Shown piece after piece: positions 43,760 to 56,905 of a stretch of 64,000 nucleotides of DNA. Below the pieces are notes generated by a model. It did no database searches and was not told where the DNA came from. It saw only the letters and a program-made list of their open reading frames with translations. Position 1 is the stretch's first letter; the number at the start of each line of letters is the position of its first letter. Origin of the DNA: Acanthosoma haemorrhoidale (lineage: Eukaryota > Arthropoda > Insecta > Hemiptera > Acanthosomatidae); contig OV884015.1 of the NCBI GenBank assembly GCA_930367205.1, positions 106,952,509-107,016,508 of the forward strand, given 5' to 3'. Made by a program: the position numbers and the translations under genes.

Positions 43760-44221
43760 CGAGATTGTACGGTACTTAGGCTTCCATCTCGACAAACGGC
43801 TGACCTGGAACCCACATACGAGGCTAAAAAGACAAGAACTAAACAAACGCTTTGGACAACTGTACAGACTACTTCGAAGGACATCCCATCTCTCAATTGA
43901 AAATAAACTACTTATTCACAAAGTTATACTTAAGCCAATCTGGATATACGAAATAGAGCTATGGGGGACAGGAAAAAAGTCGAACATCAAGCTTATCCAA
44001 TCCTTTCAATCAAAAGTTCTGAGAAAAATAGTAAATGCCCCTTATTACGTCTGCCAAAAACCCTTCACAACGATCTTAATATACCCTACATTCTTGAACT
44101 CACCCCTTCCAAGTTCATGAAATTCCATAGTAATCTATCCAAACACGCTAATCCCGTAGCACAGTCATTGCGCTGCACCACTCATCCCTGTAATCCTCCT
44201 CGGAGACTGAAACGGCAGTAG
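43760..44221 (+). pseudogene. Family C reverse transcriptase C-terminal part
   Basis: After a frame change: RYLGFHLDKRLTWNPHTRLK, RFGQLYRLLRRTSHLSIENK, KPIWIYEIELWGTGKKSNIK, SFQSKVLRKIVNAPYYVC, then another frame change and LHNDLNIPYILELTPSKFMK to a stop at 44219-44221. Two or more frame disruptions relative to the copy at 38230-38620. Confidence 0.8.
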
Positions 44222-44564
44222 CCTCATGACCTGCTATAAATGCGTAACAGTGGGAGTCCTGGCAATGGCCAGTTTCCTCAATCGTGTCCTGAGCGCTCTT
44301 GGCCAGCCTCCGCTGGCTCTTATCCAGTGACGCAGCTGACGTAGGACCATGGGGTACTTCCCAAGACTCCGCCTCCCCCCCTGCACGCGAGGAAGGTGAC
44401 AACCATGTGGACTTGCGTAGGTCTCTGGGCTGTTTGTAAATATTGTATCAATGAGCGAGTGAATGATGAATTGTAAATATAGTATAAATGAGAACATTTA
44501 TCTCAATTCTTTATTTCTTAATAAGGCAGATTGTAATTTCAGCACAATAAATAAGTAATTATGA

Positions 44565-44825
44565 AAACAAAACAGTTCTAAGATAATGAGTTCAAACTCT
44601 TCTTTTAAGAGCACAAAATCAATGTCAAACTTATCCGAACCAATTTAGGATGATGTCTGATGTATGTATAGGTACTTGCTCATATGTGTCCAGATTTTGT
44701 TTCCAGGAGAACTCAAGATAGAAACAAAGTTCTTCGATGAAGTTCTAGAGTCACAATCTTTCGTGGGTTCACTTTTAAAAGGACATATGGACATATGGTG
44801 GTTGTCGGAGGGTGTCACTAAGAGG
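44565..44825. other. Spacer
   Basis: Contains 'acatatgg' repeats just before the LTR, echoed after it at 45470-45495 ('acatatggtggtt'). Confidence 0.4.
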
Positions 44826-45451
44826 TGCCTGTTCACCTAACCCTGGCGACAAGTGCGGATTGTTCGAGTTAATAACATATCTGACTCCATGTATGATAGG
44901 TATTTGTCCCGACAATACACTGTGTTCAAGCGAAGAGGTACAGAGGGTTCATAAGGAATTAGACTTGATCAGAGTTCGAACGGCGCGCGGCAGTGTATCA
45001 GTAGCGAGGCGTCGGACCGTCTGCAAGGGGGCTGCGAGACAGGATGACTGCACAGAGGTGTGGCAAAGAGAGTAGGCCTCAGTGCCTAATCTCCTGGTCT
45101 TAAATACTATTTCCCTTTCCTAGTAAAAGGTTGGCTGAAAGGGTTATGTTTTACGATACCCAGTTGGCCAATCCCCCTTAGGTTTACGACTGTTGGCCTA
45201 AAATGGTGTGTTTTATGGCTGCTAGGGATTCACCCACTTAGGTTATTTGACCACCTATAGGTGCCCCTATGTCTGCCCTGGTCTAGTCAGGTACCGTTTA
45301 TGACGGTACCCCTCTGTTTACCTGCCTTGCTACAACTGCCGCATGGACCCTGGTTTATTACAAGAAGCTTACAAAGATTTACATTATATTATAATACATT
45401 ATTTGCACCAGAGTATAGGGTGATTTACATATATGGTTGGCGCTCGCTACA
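44826..45451 (-). mobile_element. Solo-LTR-like repeat (LTR-B), uninterrupted
   Basis: Minus strand starts TGTAGCGAGCGCCAACC and ends GAACAGGCA, giving TG...CA ends over 626 bp. TATTTAAG box at 45099-45106. It is the sister of LTR-A without the jockey insertion. No TSD was found and no coding sequence adjoins. Confidence 0.65.
45099..45106 (-). promoter_or_regulatory. TATA-like box of LTR-B
   Basis: TATTTAAG on the minus strand, conserved with 702-709. Confidence 0.4.
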
Positions 45452-45454
45452 GTG

Positions 45455-46214
45455 GTTACCATGGTTATCATCACCATATGAACATATGGTGGTTATCATG
45501 CCTGCTTAAATGTCTGAGTTTTGTACTACTTATGATAAGGAGTAGCTTATATTTATATTCTACTCTAGCATTTATTAACTCCTATTTGAGAAAATTTATA
45601 AATAAAGGTATCAAGGCAAGTGTGAGGCACCTTACAATTAAGGTTTGAGTTTGTTACGGCAGCGAAAACGATTATATTGACAGTTTTAATGACTTTTATT
45701 GTTATAATCAATTAAAATTCCAACTGTTGGTTATAAAACGTATTGCACATAAGGCAAAACACAGTTATAAACAGTCAAAAGAATACACTGTTAGATACAC
45801 AGTACATATGGAAAGACCAACATGGACAAGCTTGGAGAATTCAGGCAAAGGAGTCCTGTAGGATCGGGACTATATTTTATCTTTGGCTGATAGTTATTGG
45901 GTTCTTTTACGAATCTTCGTTTTAGATCGATTGCTCATACTTCTTAATTGTATTAGATGGTTTTTACGACTCTTTAAATCGTACTACAGCTATACAGATT
46001 AGTCTCTGGGCAAAATTAAAGTCAGTCTAACTAGGTCCCCCCCCATATCGCCTTGTAACGCAATTAATATATGTTACAAAATATTCATCCACAAACGAAT
46101 CTATTTAAAATTGCTTCATTGTATTTCCTATAGCTTAGCTGCATTTTATACAAATTCTGTTTTCTTTTGAAAGTGATTTGGATTGTACAAAAGTATAACG
46201 ATGTGCATTATAGA
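45455..46214. other. AT-rich spacer
   Basis: Nothing recognised. Confidence 0.4.
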
Positions 46215-46690
46215 TTAATGGACTGAATTTATTAAAAGTGATGGGGCTCACTTTATTTATCATAGACTCAAAACTAACTTAAAACTAACAATAAAAATAA
46301 AATAAAAACTAAATCTTAACCTAATTTTTCCCCCACAGTCTGTTGACATCGATGTGGGAAGGGGGGTGGGGTCATAGTGTTAGTCATAACTTGATGTGTC
46401 TCCGGTGGATGAACTCACCCACCGATGGCATAACAAGCAACGGGTGCTGGCGTTCCTTTACCTCTCGAGAGAGGTATGTTGGACCACTTTTCGCATGATC
46501 CCATTCTGGAATTGCTGGAGACTTTTAGCTGTATTGTCATTCAAGTGAGTTCACATCAAGGCACCATACAGTAAATCTGGCCGGAGGACACATTTATATA
46601 TCATCAATTTGAGACGAAGCGATAGGTTGGGTTAAGTTAGCAAGGGCGATAGCCGGTAAGACCTGTGTCGTACTTTTTCTATTTTATTAT
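46215..46690 (-). mobile_element. Family B 3' end, decayed
   Basis: Minus strand: RQVLPAIALAN, then with stops SREVKERQHP and PSVGEFIHRRHIKL, then a small deletion to NTMTPPPFPH, then a 3' UTR with 'agtgagccccatcac' (46236-46250). A gap of about 30 bp compared with 47880-47930 removes the HLTNPVF segment. Inactive. Confidence 0.78.
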
Positions 46691-47865
46691 TAAAATGAGT
46701 AGAGAAATTAGACCTATAAGGTCTAACTAGGTTATTCTTTCTGGTCACTCAGTTTGATTTGTTGTCACTATTTCCTATTATTAGGAGGGTGCATAACAAA
46801 ATGATCATTTTTGGCTCTCAACCAAAATACATTGAACAGAGTGATAAAAATGCTTTTTGTAAAAAGTGCTTGTATAGTTGTAGTAAGTCTGTTCGTAAAA
46901 AGTCAAATTAATCAAAATAAACTTGTGTCGATCAGTTTACCATTGCGTAACTAAATCCTATTAGACTAGAACATACCTACTGACGAGAAAATTTTATTTA
47001 TTTTAGAATGAGTTTAGTTCGTATTTTTTTTTTTTTGACCCCTATATGACTGTTGTCACATCATTTTTAACGTATTCTGTTCTTGTTAGCAAACGTTGTC
47101 TACAGAAAACCCTACATGATAAGTTATCATCGCTTTTCTAGCAAGACAAACGGATCTCCCGATAAACGCTTCGATGCATCGATGTGCCTAAAGCAACGTG
47201 CTGGCAGAACAATCGAACAGGTTTGCAACCATTGAAGTCTTCTTATAGAAATGTCAAGAAGTGATCGAGCGCGTCATTCGGCCAATTTATCACGTCCGTG
47301 GTTCCTCTCGGCCAGGGGAAGATCGGCAAGGGAGGTGGTACGTTGTGAAGGAACTTTTCCATTAAAGCAGCACCTTGTCGGAGTTGAACAAGTCGGACAC
47401 CTTTCGGTTTGAGAACCCCCCCCCTCGGCAAACTCTTAACTTTACCCAGGCCAATTAGAAACTTTCATAATATCCAGAGCTAAGATTTGCCGCGGTCCAA
47501 TTTACATCGATTTATCGCCTTATCGATTCTGGCTTTCAATATCCCCCCCTCCTTCATTCATCATCGCCGAATGTAATAAAGGGCCGGCTTGTCTCTCTCC
47601 GTCCTTTATGTTAGCAGTCAGACCTTAATATCTTTTAATATTCCACTTTATCTTATAATCTACGTACAAAAACCCTTTCGATAAATACAGTAAGAGGGAG
47701 GGTCTATTGACGAGATTAAGAACGGATGCCTAAGCCAGCTTGTGTTTCCTGTGATGTGTCTTTGATCGATTGCTTATCAAGTGACCGGCCGAGAAAGTTT
47801 ATTCCATACCATACGAAGAACGCATATTAGTATATAAATAAAACCTTCCCTTCAAATATTCTTCT
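46691..47865. other. Spacer with a GC-richer unique patch
   Basis: 47130-47440 and 47480-47640 are less AT-rich and unique in the window. The second contains 'catcgatttatcgcc', recalling 'caatttatcgcc' near 40730. No coding motif in any frame. The nature of the patches is unknown. Confidence 0.3.
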
Positions 47866-48200
47866 ACATCCGCCGGAGACACATCAACTTTTTCGAAGCG
47901 TTGCAGCACCTCACAAATCCAGTGTTTAACACTATGACCCCACCACCCCTCCCGAATCGATGGCAACAGACTGTCGGGGAAAATTAGGTTAAGAATTAGT
48001 ATGTAAGTTAGTTTTAAGTTTATGTTCAAAAAAGTGAGCCCCATCACCCTATAGAGTCTCATCAAAGAAATTATAATGTGTATCAATATACTTGTATTGA
48101 ATTATATAATTTTATACGGAATTCACCTTTTTATATAATGTAGCGTCGCTACAGCAATTATAAAACTGCAATTTAAATAGATTCGAGTGAGAATCTATAA
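47866..48200 (+). mobile_element. Family B 3' fragment
   Basis: Begins RRRHINFFEALQHLTNPVFN and runs on to NTMTPPPLPNRWQQ, stop, 'agtgagccccatcacc' (48030-48045) and palindrome TGTAGCGTCGCTACA at 48139-48153. Very similar to 40060-40375. Confidence 0.8.
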
Positions 48201-48890
48201 TGAAAATAATCATTTTGTCATTTTTAAAGGGATCGGAAAAAATTAAAAAAAAAAACATTCTTCTAATTCCAGCGACACTAGGCTCACTATTTCTCTCCTC
48301 TTCTTCTATAATACAAACCTCTGGAACTTCTCCAGCAATGTCTGGTACTGTATTATCTCGTATAATATTTTTCTTTTCATTCTATCATAAATATCATGTG
48401 AAATAATTATATACTAAAATTCTTATTACGAAAAATAATATGTAATAGTAAAAATAAGTTATATTAATACTAAATATTATCAATCTCCGGACCCAGGCTG
48501 GCCCAATTGTTCTATTTACACTGATATTTTTACCACGGTGACAAAGAAACTGTTTATAGTTATACAAACAACAAAACTCTTTAGAACAAATCCTGTCTCA
48601 TTCGCTTGCAAAACATATCTCACCAGTAGCTGTTCTAATTAAAAACCAGTCGTTTTCTTCAACACCTGATGGATAGCGAAGGTGAAGTTCGAACTCCCGC
48701 GGTAAACCAGTAGAGAATATTATTCTAACAAAATGTAACTTTAGTTTTTGTTATTCCTATAAGTCCACCCCCTATTAATGAAGTTCTATATTCATTCAAT
48801 CTGCAAGATCTAAAAATACGAAGGGTATTTTTCACTAATTTCTCCTATTTAAATATACAGAAATTTATTTTTTATTGTAGTTCATTCATT
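48201..48890. other. Spacer up to the satellite edge
   Basis: A minus-strand stretch at about 48250-48355 reads VPDIAGEVPEVCIIEEEERN, acidic and plausibly once coding, but no family is recognised. The remainder is AT-rich. Confidence 0.3.
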
Positions 48891-51800
48891 CATTCTAGTA
48901 GGTATGATGTAGTATTTTCTGTAGTCTCATTATTTCATTGACAGTAGCTTTAAAAATGCATTCATTCTCAAATTTTGATTGATGAAGGATTATTTTTCAC
49001 AAAGAATGACAACCCTATCGCAGTACATATTGGCCTATAAAATTGAGACATATCTCTTTGGACTAGGGGAAAATATTTAAGTGATTCAAAATGTTGTTAA
49101 CTGTCTTGATTGAAAAAGGTTTCAATGATGATCTAGATGAAATTTTTTTTCGCAAATAAAAACCTGCCACTATAGTATTAACCGGAATTCTATCCTCTTG
49201 ATCGTCCCGCCTGTTGAAGCGTTAGCCTAGTCAATATTGTATCTCTTTAGGAGGAGTCCATAAGTAGGTTCTGAATTCATTTAAATTTACAATTACATTA
49301 TTTAGTACAGTCCTCACAAACATTTATGTTCACATATATGCATTTATTTCTCAAAATAATGGGTAAAAATAAAACAGTATATAATTCTAGTAGATATTTA
49401 TTCAAACATCACACTATATTTCGTCTATTAGAATAAATCTAGTAGGCATTATATAGAATTTTATGTAGTCACGTCATTTCATTGAGAGTAGCTTTAAAAA
49501 TGCATTCATTCTCAAAATTTGACTTATGAAGGATTATTTTTCACAAAGAATGACAACCCTATCGTAGTACATATTGACCTTTGAAATTGAGACATATCTC
49601 TTTGGACTAGGGGAAAATATTTAAGTGATTCAAAATGTTGTTAACTGTCTTGATTGAAAAAGGTTTCAATGATGATCTAGATGAAATTTTTTTTCGCAAA
49701 TAAAAACCTGCCACTATAGTATTAACCGGAATTCTATCCTCTTGATCGTCCCGCCTGTTGAAGCGTTAGCCTAGTCAATATTGTATCTCTTTAGGAGGAG
49801 TCCATAAGTAGGCTCTGAATTCATTTAAATTTACAATTACATTATTTAGTGCAGTCCTCACAAACATTTATGTTCACATATATGCATTTATTTCTCAAAA
49901 TAATGGGTAAAAATAAAACAGTATATAATTCTAGTAGATATTTATTCAAACATCACACTATATTTCGTCTATTAGAATAAATCTAGTAGACATTATATAG
50001 AATTTTATGTAGTCACGTCATTTCATTGAGAGTAGCTTTAAAAATGCATTCATTCTCAAAATTTAACTTATGAAGGATTATTTTTCACAAAGAATGACAA
50101 CCCTATCGTAGTACATATTGACCTTTGAAATTGAGACATATCTCTTTGGACTAGGGGAAAATATTTAAGTGATTCAAAATATTGTCAAAACTGTCTTGAT
50201 TGAAAAATGTTTCAATGATAATCTAGATGAAATTTTTTTTCGCAAATAAAAACCTGCCACTATAGTATTAACCGGAATTCTATCCTCTTGATCGTCTCGC
50301 CTGTTGAAGCGTTAGCCTAGTCAATATTGTATCTCTTTAGGAGGAGTCCATAAATAGGTTCTGAATTCATTTAAATTTACAATTACATTATTTAGTGCAG
50401 TCCTCACAAACATTTATGTTCACATATATGCATTTATTTCTCAAAATAATGGGTAAAAATAAAACAGTATATAATTCTAGTAGATATTTATTCAAACATC
50501 ACACTATATTTCGTCTATTAGAATAAATCTAGTAGACATTATATAGAATTTTATGTAGTCACGTCATTTCATTGAGAGTAGCTTTAAAAATGCATTCATT
50601 CTCAAAATTTGACTTATGAAGGATTATTTTTCACAAAGAATGACAACCCTATCGTAGTACATATTGACCTTTGAAATTGAGACATATCTCTTTGGACTAG
50701 GGGAAAATATTTAAGTGATTCAAAATATTGTCAAAACTGTCTTGATTGAAAAATGTTTCAATGATAATCTAGATGAAATTTTTTTTCGCAAATAAAAACC
50801 TGCCACTATAGTATTAACCGGAATTCTATCCTCTTGATCGTCCCGCCTGTTGAAGCGTTAGCCTAGTCAATATTGTATCTCTTTAGGAGGAGTCCATAAG
50901 TAGGCTCTGAATTCATTTAAATTTACAATTACATTATTTAGTGCAGTCCTCACAAACATTTATGTTCACATATATGCATTTATTTCTCAAAATAATGGGT
51001 AAAAATAAAACAGTATATAATTCTAGTAGATATTTATTCAAACATCACACTATATTTCGTCTATTAGAATAAATCTAGTAGACATTATATAGAATTTTAT
51101 GTAGTCACGTCATTTCATTGAGAGTAGCTTTAAAAATGCATTCATTCTCAAAATTTGACTTATGAAGGATTATTTTTCACAAAGAATGACAACCCTATCG
51201 TAGTACATATTGACCTTTGAAATTGAGACATATCTCTTTGGACTAGGGGAAAATATTTAAGTGATTCAAAATATTGTCAAAACTGTCTTGATTGAAAAAT
51301 GTTTCAATGATAATCTAGATGAAATTTTTTTTCGCAAATAAAAACCTGCCACTATAGTATTAACCGGAATTCTATCCTCTTGATCGTCCCGCCTGTTGAA
51401 GCGTTAGCCTAGTCAATATTGTATCTCTTTAGGAGGAGTCCATAAGTAGGTTCTGAATTCATTTAAATTTACAATTACATTATTTAGTACAGTCCTCACA
51501 AACATTTATGTTCACATATATGCATTTATTTCTCAAAATAATGGGTAAAAATAAAACAGTATATAATTCTAGTAGATATTTATTCAAACATCACACTATA
51601 TTTCGTCTATTAGAATAAATCTAGTAGGCATTATATAGAATTTTATGTAGTCACGTCATTTCATTGAGAGTAGCTTTAAAAATGCATTCATTCTCAAAAT
51701 TTGACTTATGAAGGATTATTTTTCACAAAGAATGACAACCCTATCGTAGTACATATTGACCTTTGAAATTGAGACATATCTCTTTGGACTAGGGGAAAAT

Positions 51801-53510
51801 ATTTAAGTGATTCAAAATGTTGTTAACTGTCTTGATTGAAAAAGGTTTCAATGATGATCTAGATGAAATTTTTTTTCGCAAATAAAAACCTGCCACTATA
51901 GTATTAACCGGAATTCTATCCTCTTGATCGTCCCGCCTGTTGAAGCGTTAGCCTAGTCAATATTGTATCTCTTTAGGAGGAGTCCATAAGTAGGCTCTGA
52001 ATTCATTTAAATTTACAATTACATTATTTAGTGCAGTCCTCACAAACATTTATGTTCACATATATGCATTTATTTCTCAAAATAATGGGTAAAAATAAAA
52101 CAGTATATAATTCTAGTAGATATTTATTCAAACATCACACTATATTTCGTCTATTAGAATAAATCTAGTAGACATTATATAGAATTTTATGTAGTCACGT
52201 CATTTCATTGAGAGTAGCTTTAAAAATGCATTCATTCTCAAAATTTGACTTATGAAGGATTATTTTTCACAAAGAATGACAACCCTATCGTAGTACATAT
52301 TGACCTTTGAAATTGAGACATATCTCTTTGGACTAGGGGAAAATATTTAAGTGATTCAAAATGTTGTTAACTGTCTTGATTGAAAAAGGTTTCAATGATG
52401 ATCTAGATGAAATTTTTTTTCGCAAATAAAAACCTGCCACTATAGTATTAACCGGAATTCTATCCTCTTGATCGTCCCGCCTGTTGAAGCGTTAGCCTAG
52501 TCAATATTGTATCTCTTTAGGAGGAGTCCATAAGTAGGCTCTGAATTCATTTAAATTTACAATTACATTATTTAGTGCAGTCCTCACAAACATTTATGTT
52601 CACATATATGCATTTATTTCTCAAAATAATGGGTAAAAATAAAACAGTATATAATTCTAGTAGATATTTATTCAAACATCACACTATATTTCGTCTATTA
52701 GAATAAATCTAGTAGGCATTATATAGAATTTTATGTAGTCACGTCATTTCATTGAGAGTAGCTTTAAAAATGCATTCATTCTCAAAATTTGACTTATGAA
52801 GGATTATTTTTCACAAAGAATGACAACCCTATCGTAGTACATATTGACCTTTGAAATTGAGACATATCTCTTTGGACTAGGGGAAAATATTTAAGTGATT
52901 CAAAATGTTGTTAACTGTCTTGATTGAAAAAGGTTTCAATGATGATCTAGATGAAATTTTTTTTCGCAAATAAAAACCTGCCACTATAGTATTAACCGGA
53001 ATTCTATCCTCTTGATCGTCCCGCCTGTTGAAGCGTTAGCCTAGTCAATATTGTATCTCTTTAGGAGGAGTCCATAAGTAGGCTCTGAATTCATTTAAAT
53101 TTACAATTACATTATTTAGTGCAGTCCTCACAAACATTTATGTTCACATATATGCATTTATTTCTCAAAATAATGGGTAAAAATAAAACAGTATATAATT
53201 CTAGTAGATATTTATTCAAACATCACACTATATTTCGTCTATTAGAATAAATCTAGTAGACATTATATAGAATTTTATGTAGTCACGTCATTTCATTGAG
53301 AGTAGCTTTAAAAATGCATTCATTCTCAAAATTTGACTTATGAAGGATTATTTTTCACAAAGAATGACAACCCTATCGTAGTACATATTGACCTTTGAAA
53401 TTGAGACATATCTCTTTGGTCTAGGGGAAAATATTTAAGTGATTCAAAATATTGTCAAAACTGTCTTGATTGAAAAATGTTTCAATGATAATCTAGATGA
53501 AATTTTTTTT

Positions 53511-56500
53511 CGCAAATAAAAACCTGCCACTATAGTATTAACCGGAATTCTATCCTCTTGATCGTCCCGCCTGTTGAAGCGTTAGCCTAGTCAATATTGT
53601 ATCTCTTTAGGAGGAGTCCATAAGTAGGCTCTGAATTCATTTAAATTTACAATTACATTATTTAGTGCAGTCCTCACAAACATTTATGTTCACATATATG
53701 CATTTATTTCTCAAAATAATGGGTAAAAATAAAACAGTATATAATTCTAGTAGATATTTATTCAAACATCACACTATATTTCGTCTATTAGAATAAATCT
53801 AGTAGACATTATATAGAATTTTATGTAGTCACGTCATTTCATTGAGAGTAGCTTTAAAAATGCATTCATTCTCAAAATTTGACTTATGAAGGATTATTTT
53901 TCACAAAGAATGACAACCCTATCGTAGTACATATTGACCTTTGAAATTGAGACATATCTCTTTGGACTAGGGGAAAATATTTAAGTGATTCAAAATATTG
54001 TCAAAACTGTCTTGATTGAAAAATGTTTCAATGATAATCTAGATGAAATTTTTTTTCGCAAATAAAAACCTGCCACTATAGTATTAACCGGAATTCTATC
54101 CTCTTGATCGTCTCGCCTGTTGAAGCGTTAGCCTAGTCAATATTGTATCTCTTTAGGAGGAGTCCATAAATAGGTTCTGAATTCATTTAAATTTACAATT
54201 ACATTATTTAGTGCAGTCCTCACAAACATTTATGTTCACATATATGCATTTATTTCTCAAAATAATGGGTAAAAATAAAACAGTATATAATTCTAGTAGA
54301 TATTTATTCAAACATCACACTATATTTCGTCTATTAGAATAAATCTAGTAGACATTATATAGAATTTTATGTAGTCACGTCATTTCATTGAGAGTAGCTT
54401 TAAAAATGCATTCATTCTCAAAATTTGACTTATGAAGGATTATTTTTCACAAAGAATGACAACCCTATCGTAGTACATATTGACCTTTGAAATTGAGACA
54501 TATCTCTTTGGACTAGGGGAAAATATTTAAGTGATTCAAAATATTGTCAAAACTGTCTTGATTGAAAAATGTTTCAATGATGATCTAGATGAAATTTTTT
54601 TTCGCAAATAAAACCTGCCATTATAGTATTAACCGGAATTCTATCCTCTTGATCGTCTCGCCTGTTGAAGCGTTAGCCTAGTCAATATTGTATCTCTTTA
54701 GGAGGAGTCCATAAGTAGGCTCTGAATTCATTTAAATTTACAATTACATTATTTAGTGCAGTCCTCACAAACATTTATGTTCACATATATGCATTTATTT
54801 CTCAAAATAATGGGTAAAAATAAAACAGTATATAATTCTAGTAGATATTTATTCAAACATCACACTATATTTCGTCTATTAGAATAAATCTAGTAGACAT
54901 TATATAGAATTTTATGTAGTCACGTCATTTCATTGAGAGTAGCTTTAAAAATGCATTCATTCTCAAAATTTGACTTATGAAGGATTATTTTTCACAAAGA
55001 ATGACAACCCTATCGTAGTACATATTGACCTTTGAAATTGAGACATATCTCTTTGGACTAGGGGAAAATATTTAAGTGATTCAAAATATTGTCAAAACTG
55101 TCTTGATTGAAAAATGTTTCAATGATAATCTAGATGAAATTTTTTTTCGCAAATAAAAACCTGCCACTATAGTATTAACCGGAATTCTATCCTCTTGATC
55201 GTCCCGCCTGTTGAAGCGTTAGCCTAGTCAATATTGTATCTCTTTAGGAGGAGTCCATAAGTAGGCTCTGAATTCATTTAAATTTACAATTACATTATTT
55301 AGTGCAGTCCTCACAAACATTTATGTTCACATATATGCATTTATTTCTCAAAATAATGGGTAAAAATAAAACAGTATATAATTCTAGTAGATATTTATTC
55401 AAACATCACACTATATTTCGTCTATTAGAATAAATCTAGTAGACATTATATAGAATTTTATGTAGTCACGTCATTTCATTGAGAGTAGCTTTAAAAATGC
55501 ATTCATTCTCAAAATTTGACTTATGAAGGATTATTTTTCACAAAGAATGACAACCCTATCGTAGTACATATTGACCTTTGAAATTGAGACATATCTCTTT
55601 GGACTAGGGGAAAATATTTAAGTGATTCAAAATATTGTCAAAACTGTCTTGATTGAAAAATGTTTCAATGATAATCTAGATGAAATTTTTTTTCGCAAAT
55701 AAAAACCTGCCACTATAGTATTAACCGGAATTCTATCCTCTTGATCGTCCCGCCTGTTGAAGCGTTAGCCTAGTCAATATTGTATCTCTTTAGGAGGAGT
55801 CCATAAGTAGGTTCTGAATTCATTTAAATTTACAATTACATTATTTAGTACAGTCCTCACAAACATTTATGTTCACATATATGCATTTATTTCTCAAAAT
55901 AATGGGTAAAAATAAAACAGTATATAATTCTAGTAGATATTTATTCAAACATCACACTATATTTCGTCTATTAGAATAAATCTAGTAGGCATTATATAGA
56001 ATTTTATGTAGTCACGTCATTTCATTGAGAGTAGCTTTAAAAATGCATTCATTCTCAAAATTTGACTTATGAAGGATTATTTTTCACAAAGAATGACAAC
56101 CCTATCGTAGTACATATTGACCTTTGAAATTGAGACATATCTCTTTGGACTAGGGGAAAATATTTAAGTGATTCAAAATGTGGTTAACTGTCTTGATTGA
56201 AAAATGTTTCAATGATAATCTAGATGAAATTTTTTTTCGCAAATAAAAACCTGCCACTATAGTATTAACCGGAATTCTATCCTCTTGATCGTCTCGCCTG
56301 TTGAAGCGTTAGCCTAGTCAATATTGTATCTCTTTAGGAGGAGTCCATAAATAGGTTCTGAATTCATTTAAATTTACAATTACATTATTTAGTGCAGTCC
56401 TCACAAACATTTATGTTCACATATATGCATTTATTTCTCAAAATAATGGGTAAAAATAAAACAGTATATAATTCTAGTAGATATTTATTCAAACATCACA

Positions 56501-56905
56501 CTATATTTCGTCTATTAGAATAAATCTAGTAGACATTATATAGAATTTTATGTAGTCACGTCATTTCATTGAGAGTAGCTTTAAAAATGCATTCATTCTC
56601 AAAATTTGACTTATGAAGGATTATTTTTCACAAAGAATGACAACCCTATCGTAGTACATATTGACCTTTGAAATTGAGACATATCTCTTTGGACTAGGGG
56701 AAAATATTTAAGTGATTCAAAATATTGTCAAAACTGTCTTGATTGAAAAATGTTTCAATGATAATCTAGATGAAATTTTTTTTCGCAAATAAAAACCTGC
56801 CACTATAGTATTAACCGGAATTCTATCCTCTTGATCGTCCCGCCTGTTGAAGCGTTAGCCTAGTCAATATTGTATCTCTTTAGGAGGAGTCCATAAATAG
56901 GTTCT
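53511..56905. repeat. Multi-monomer block repeated at 60060-64000 (first copy)
   Basis: Monomers 9-15 show the same order of diagnostic variants as monomers 21-28. Monomer 11 (marker 54603) and monomer 23 (61152) uniquely share a one-base deletion and 'gccattatag'. Monomers 14 and 27 share the hybrid 544-type junction. One extra monomer (24) is present in the second copy. Confidence 0.8.

Larger units (their letters stand above)
43310..44560 (+). mobile_element. Family C jockey element, longest copy (5'-truncated)
   Basis: Runs from the palm of the reverse transcriptase to the conserved 3' tail ('ggcagattgtaatttcagca'). The left boundary is uncertain: similarity to jockey proteins is clear from about 43385 (QSYLSNRLFQVRCD), while 43200-43380 may be element or flank. 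It defines the family and shows that its fragments elsewhere are 3' ends. No TSD could be fixed. Confidence 0.85.

Noticed and set aside
44825..45455. Target-site duplication of LTR-B
   Set aside because: The bases flanking the TG...CA ends do not match; nearby 'acatatggtggtt' copies are not adjacent to the ends.
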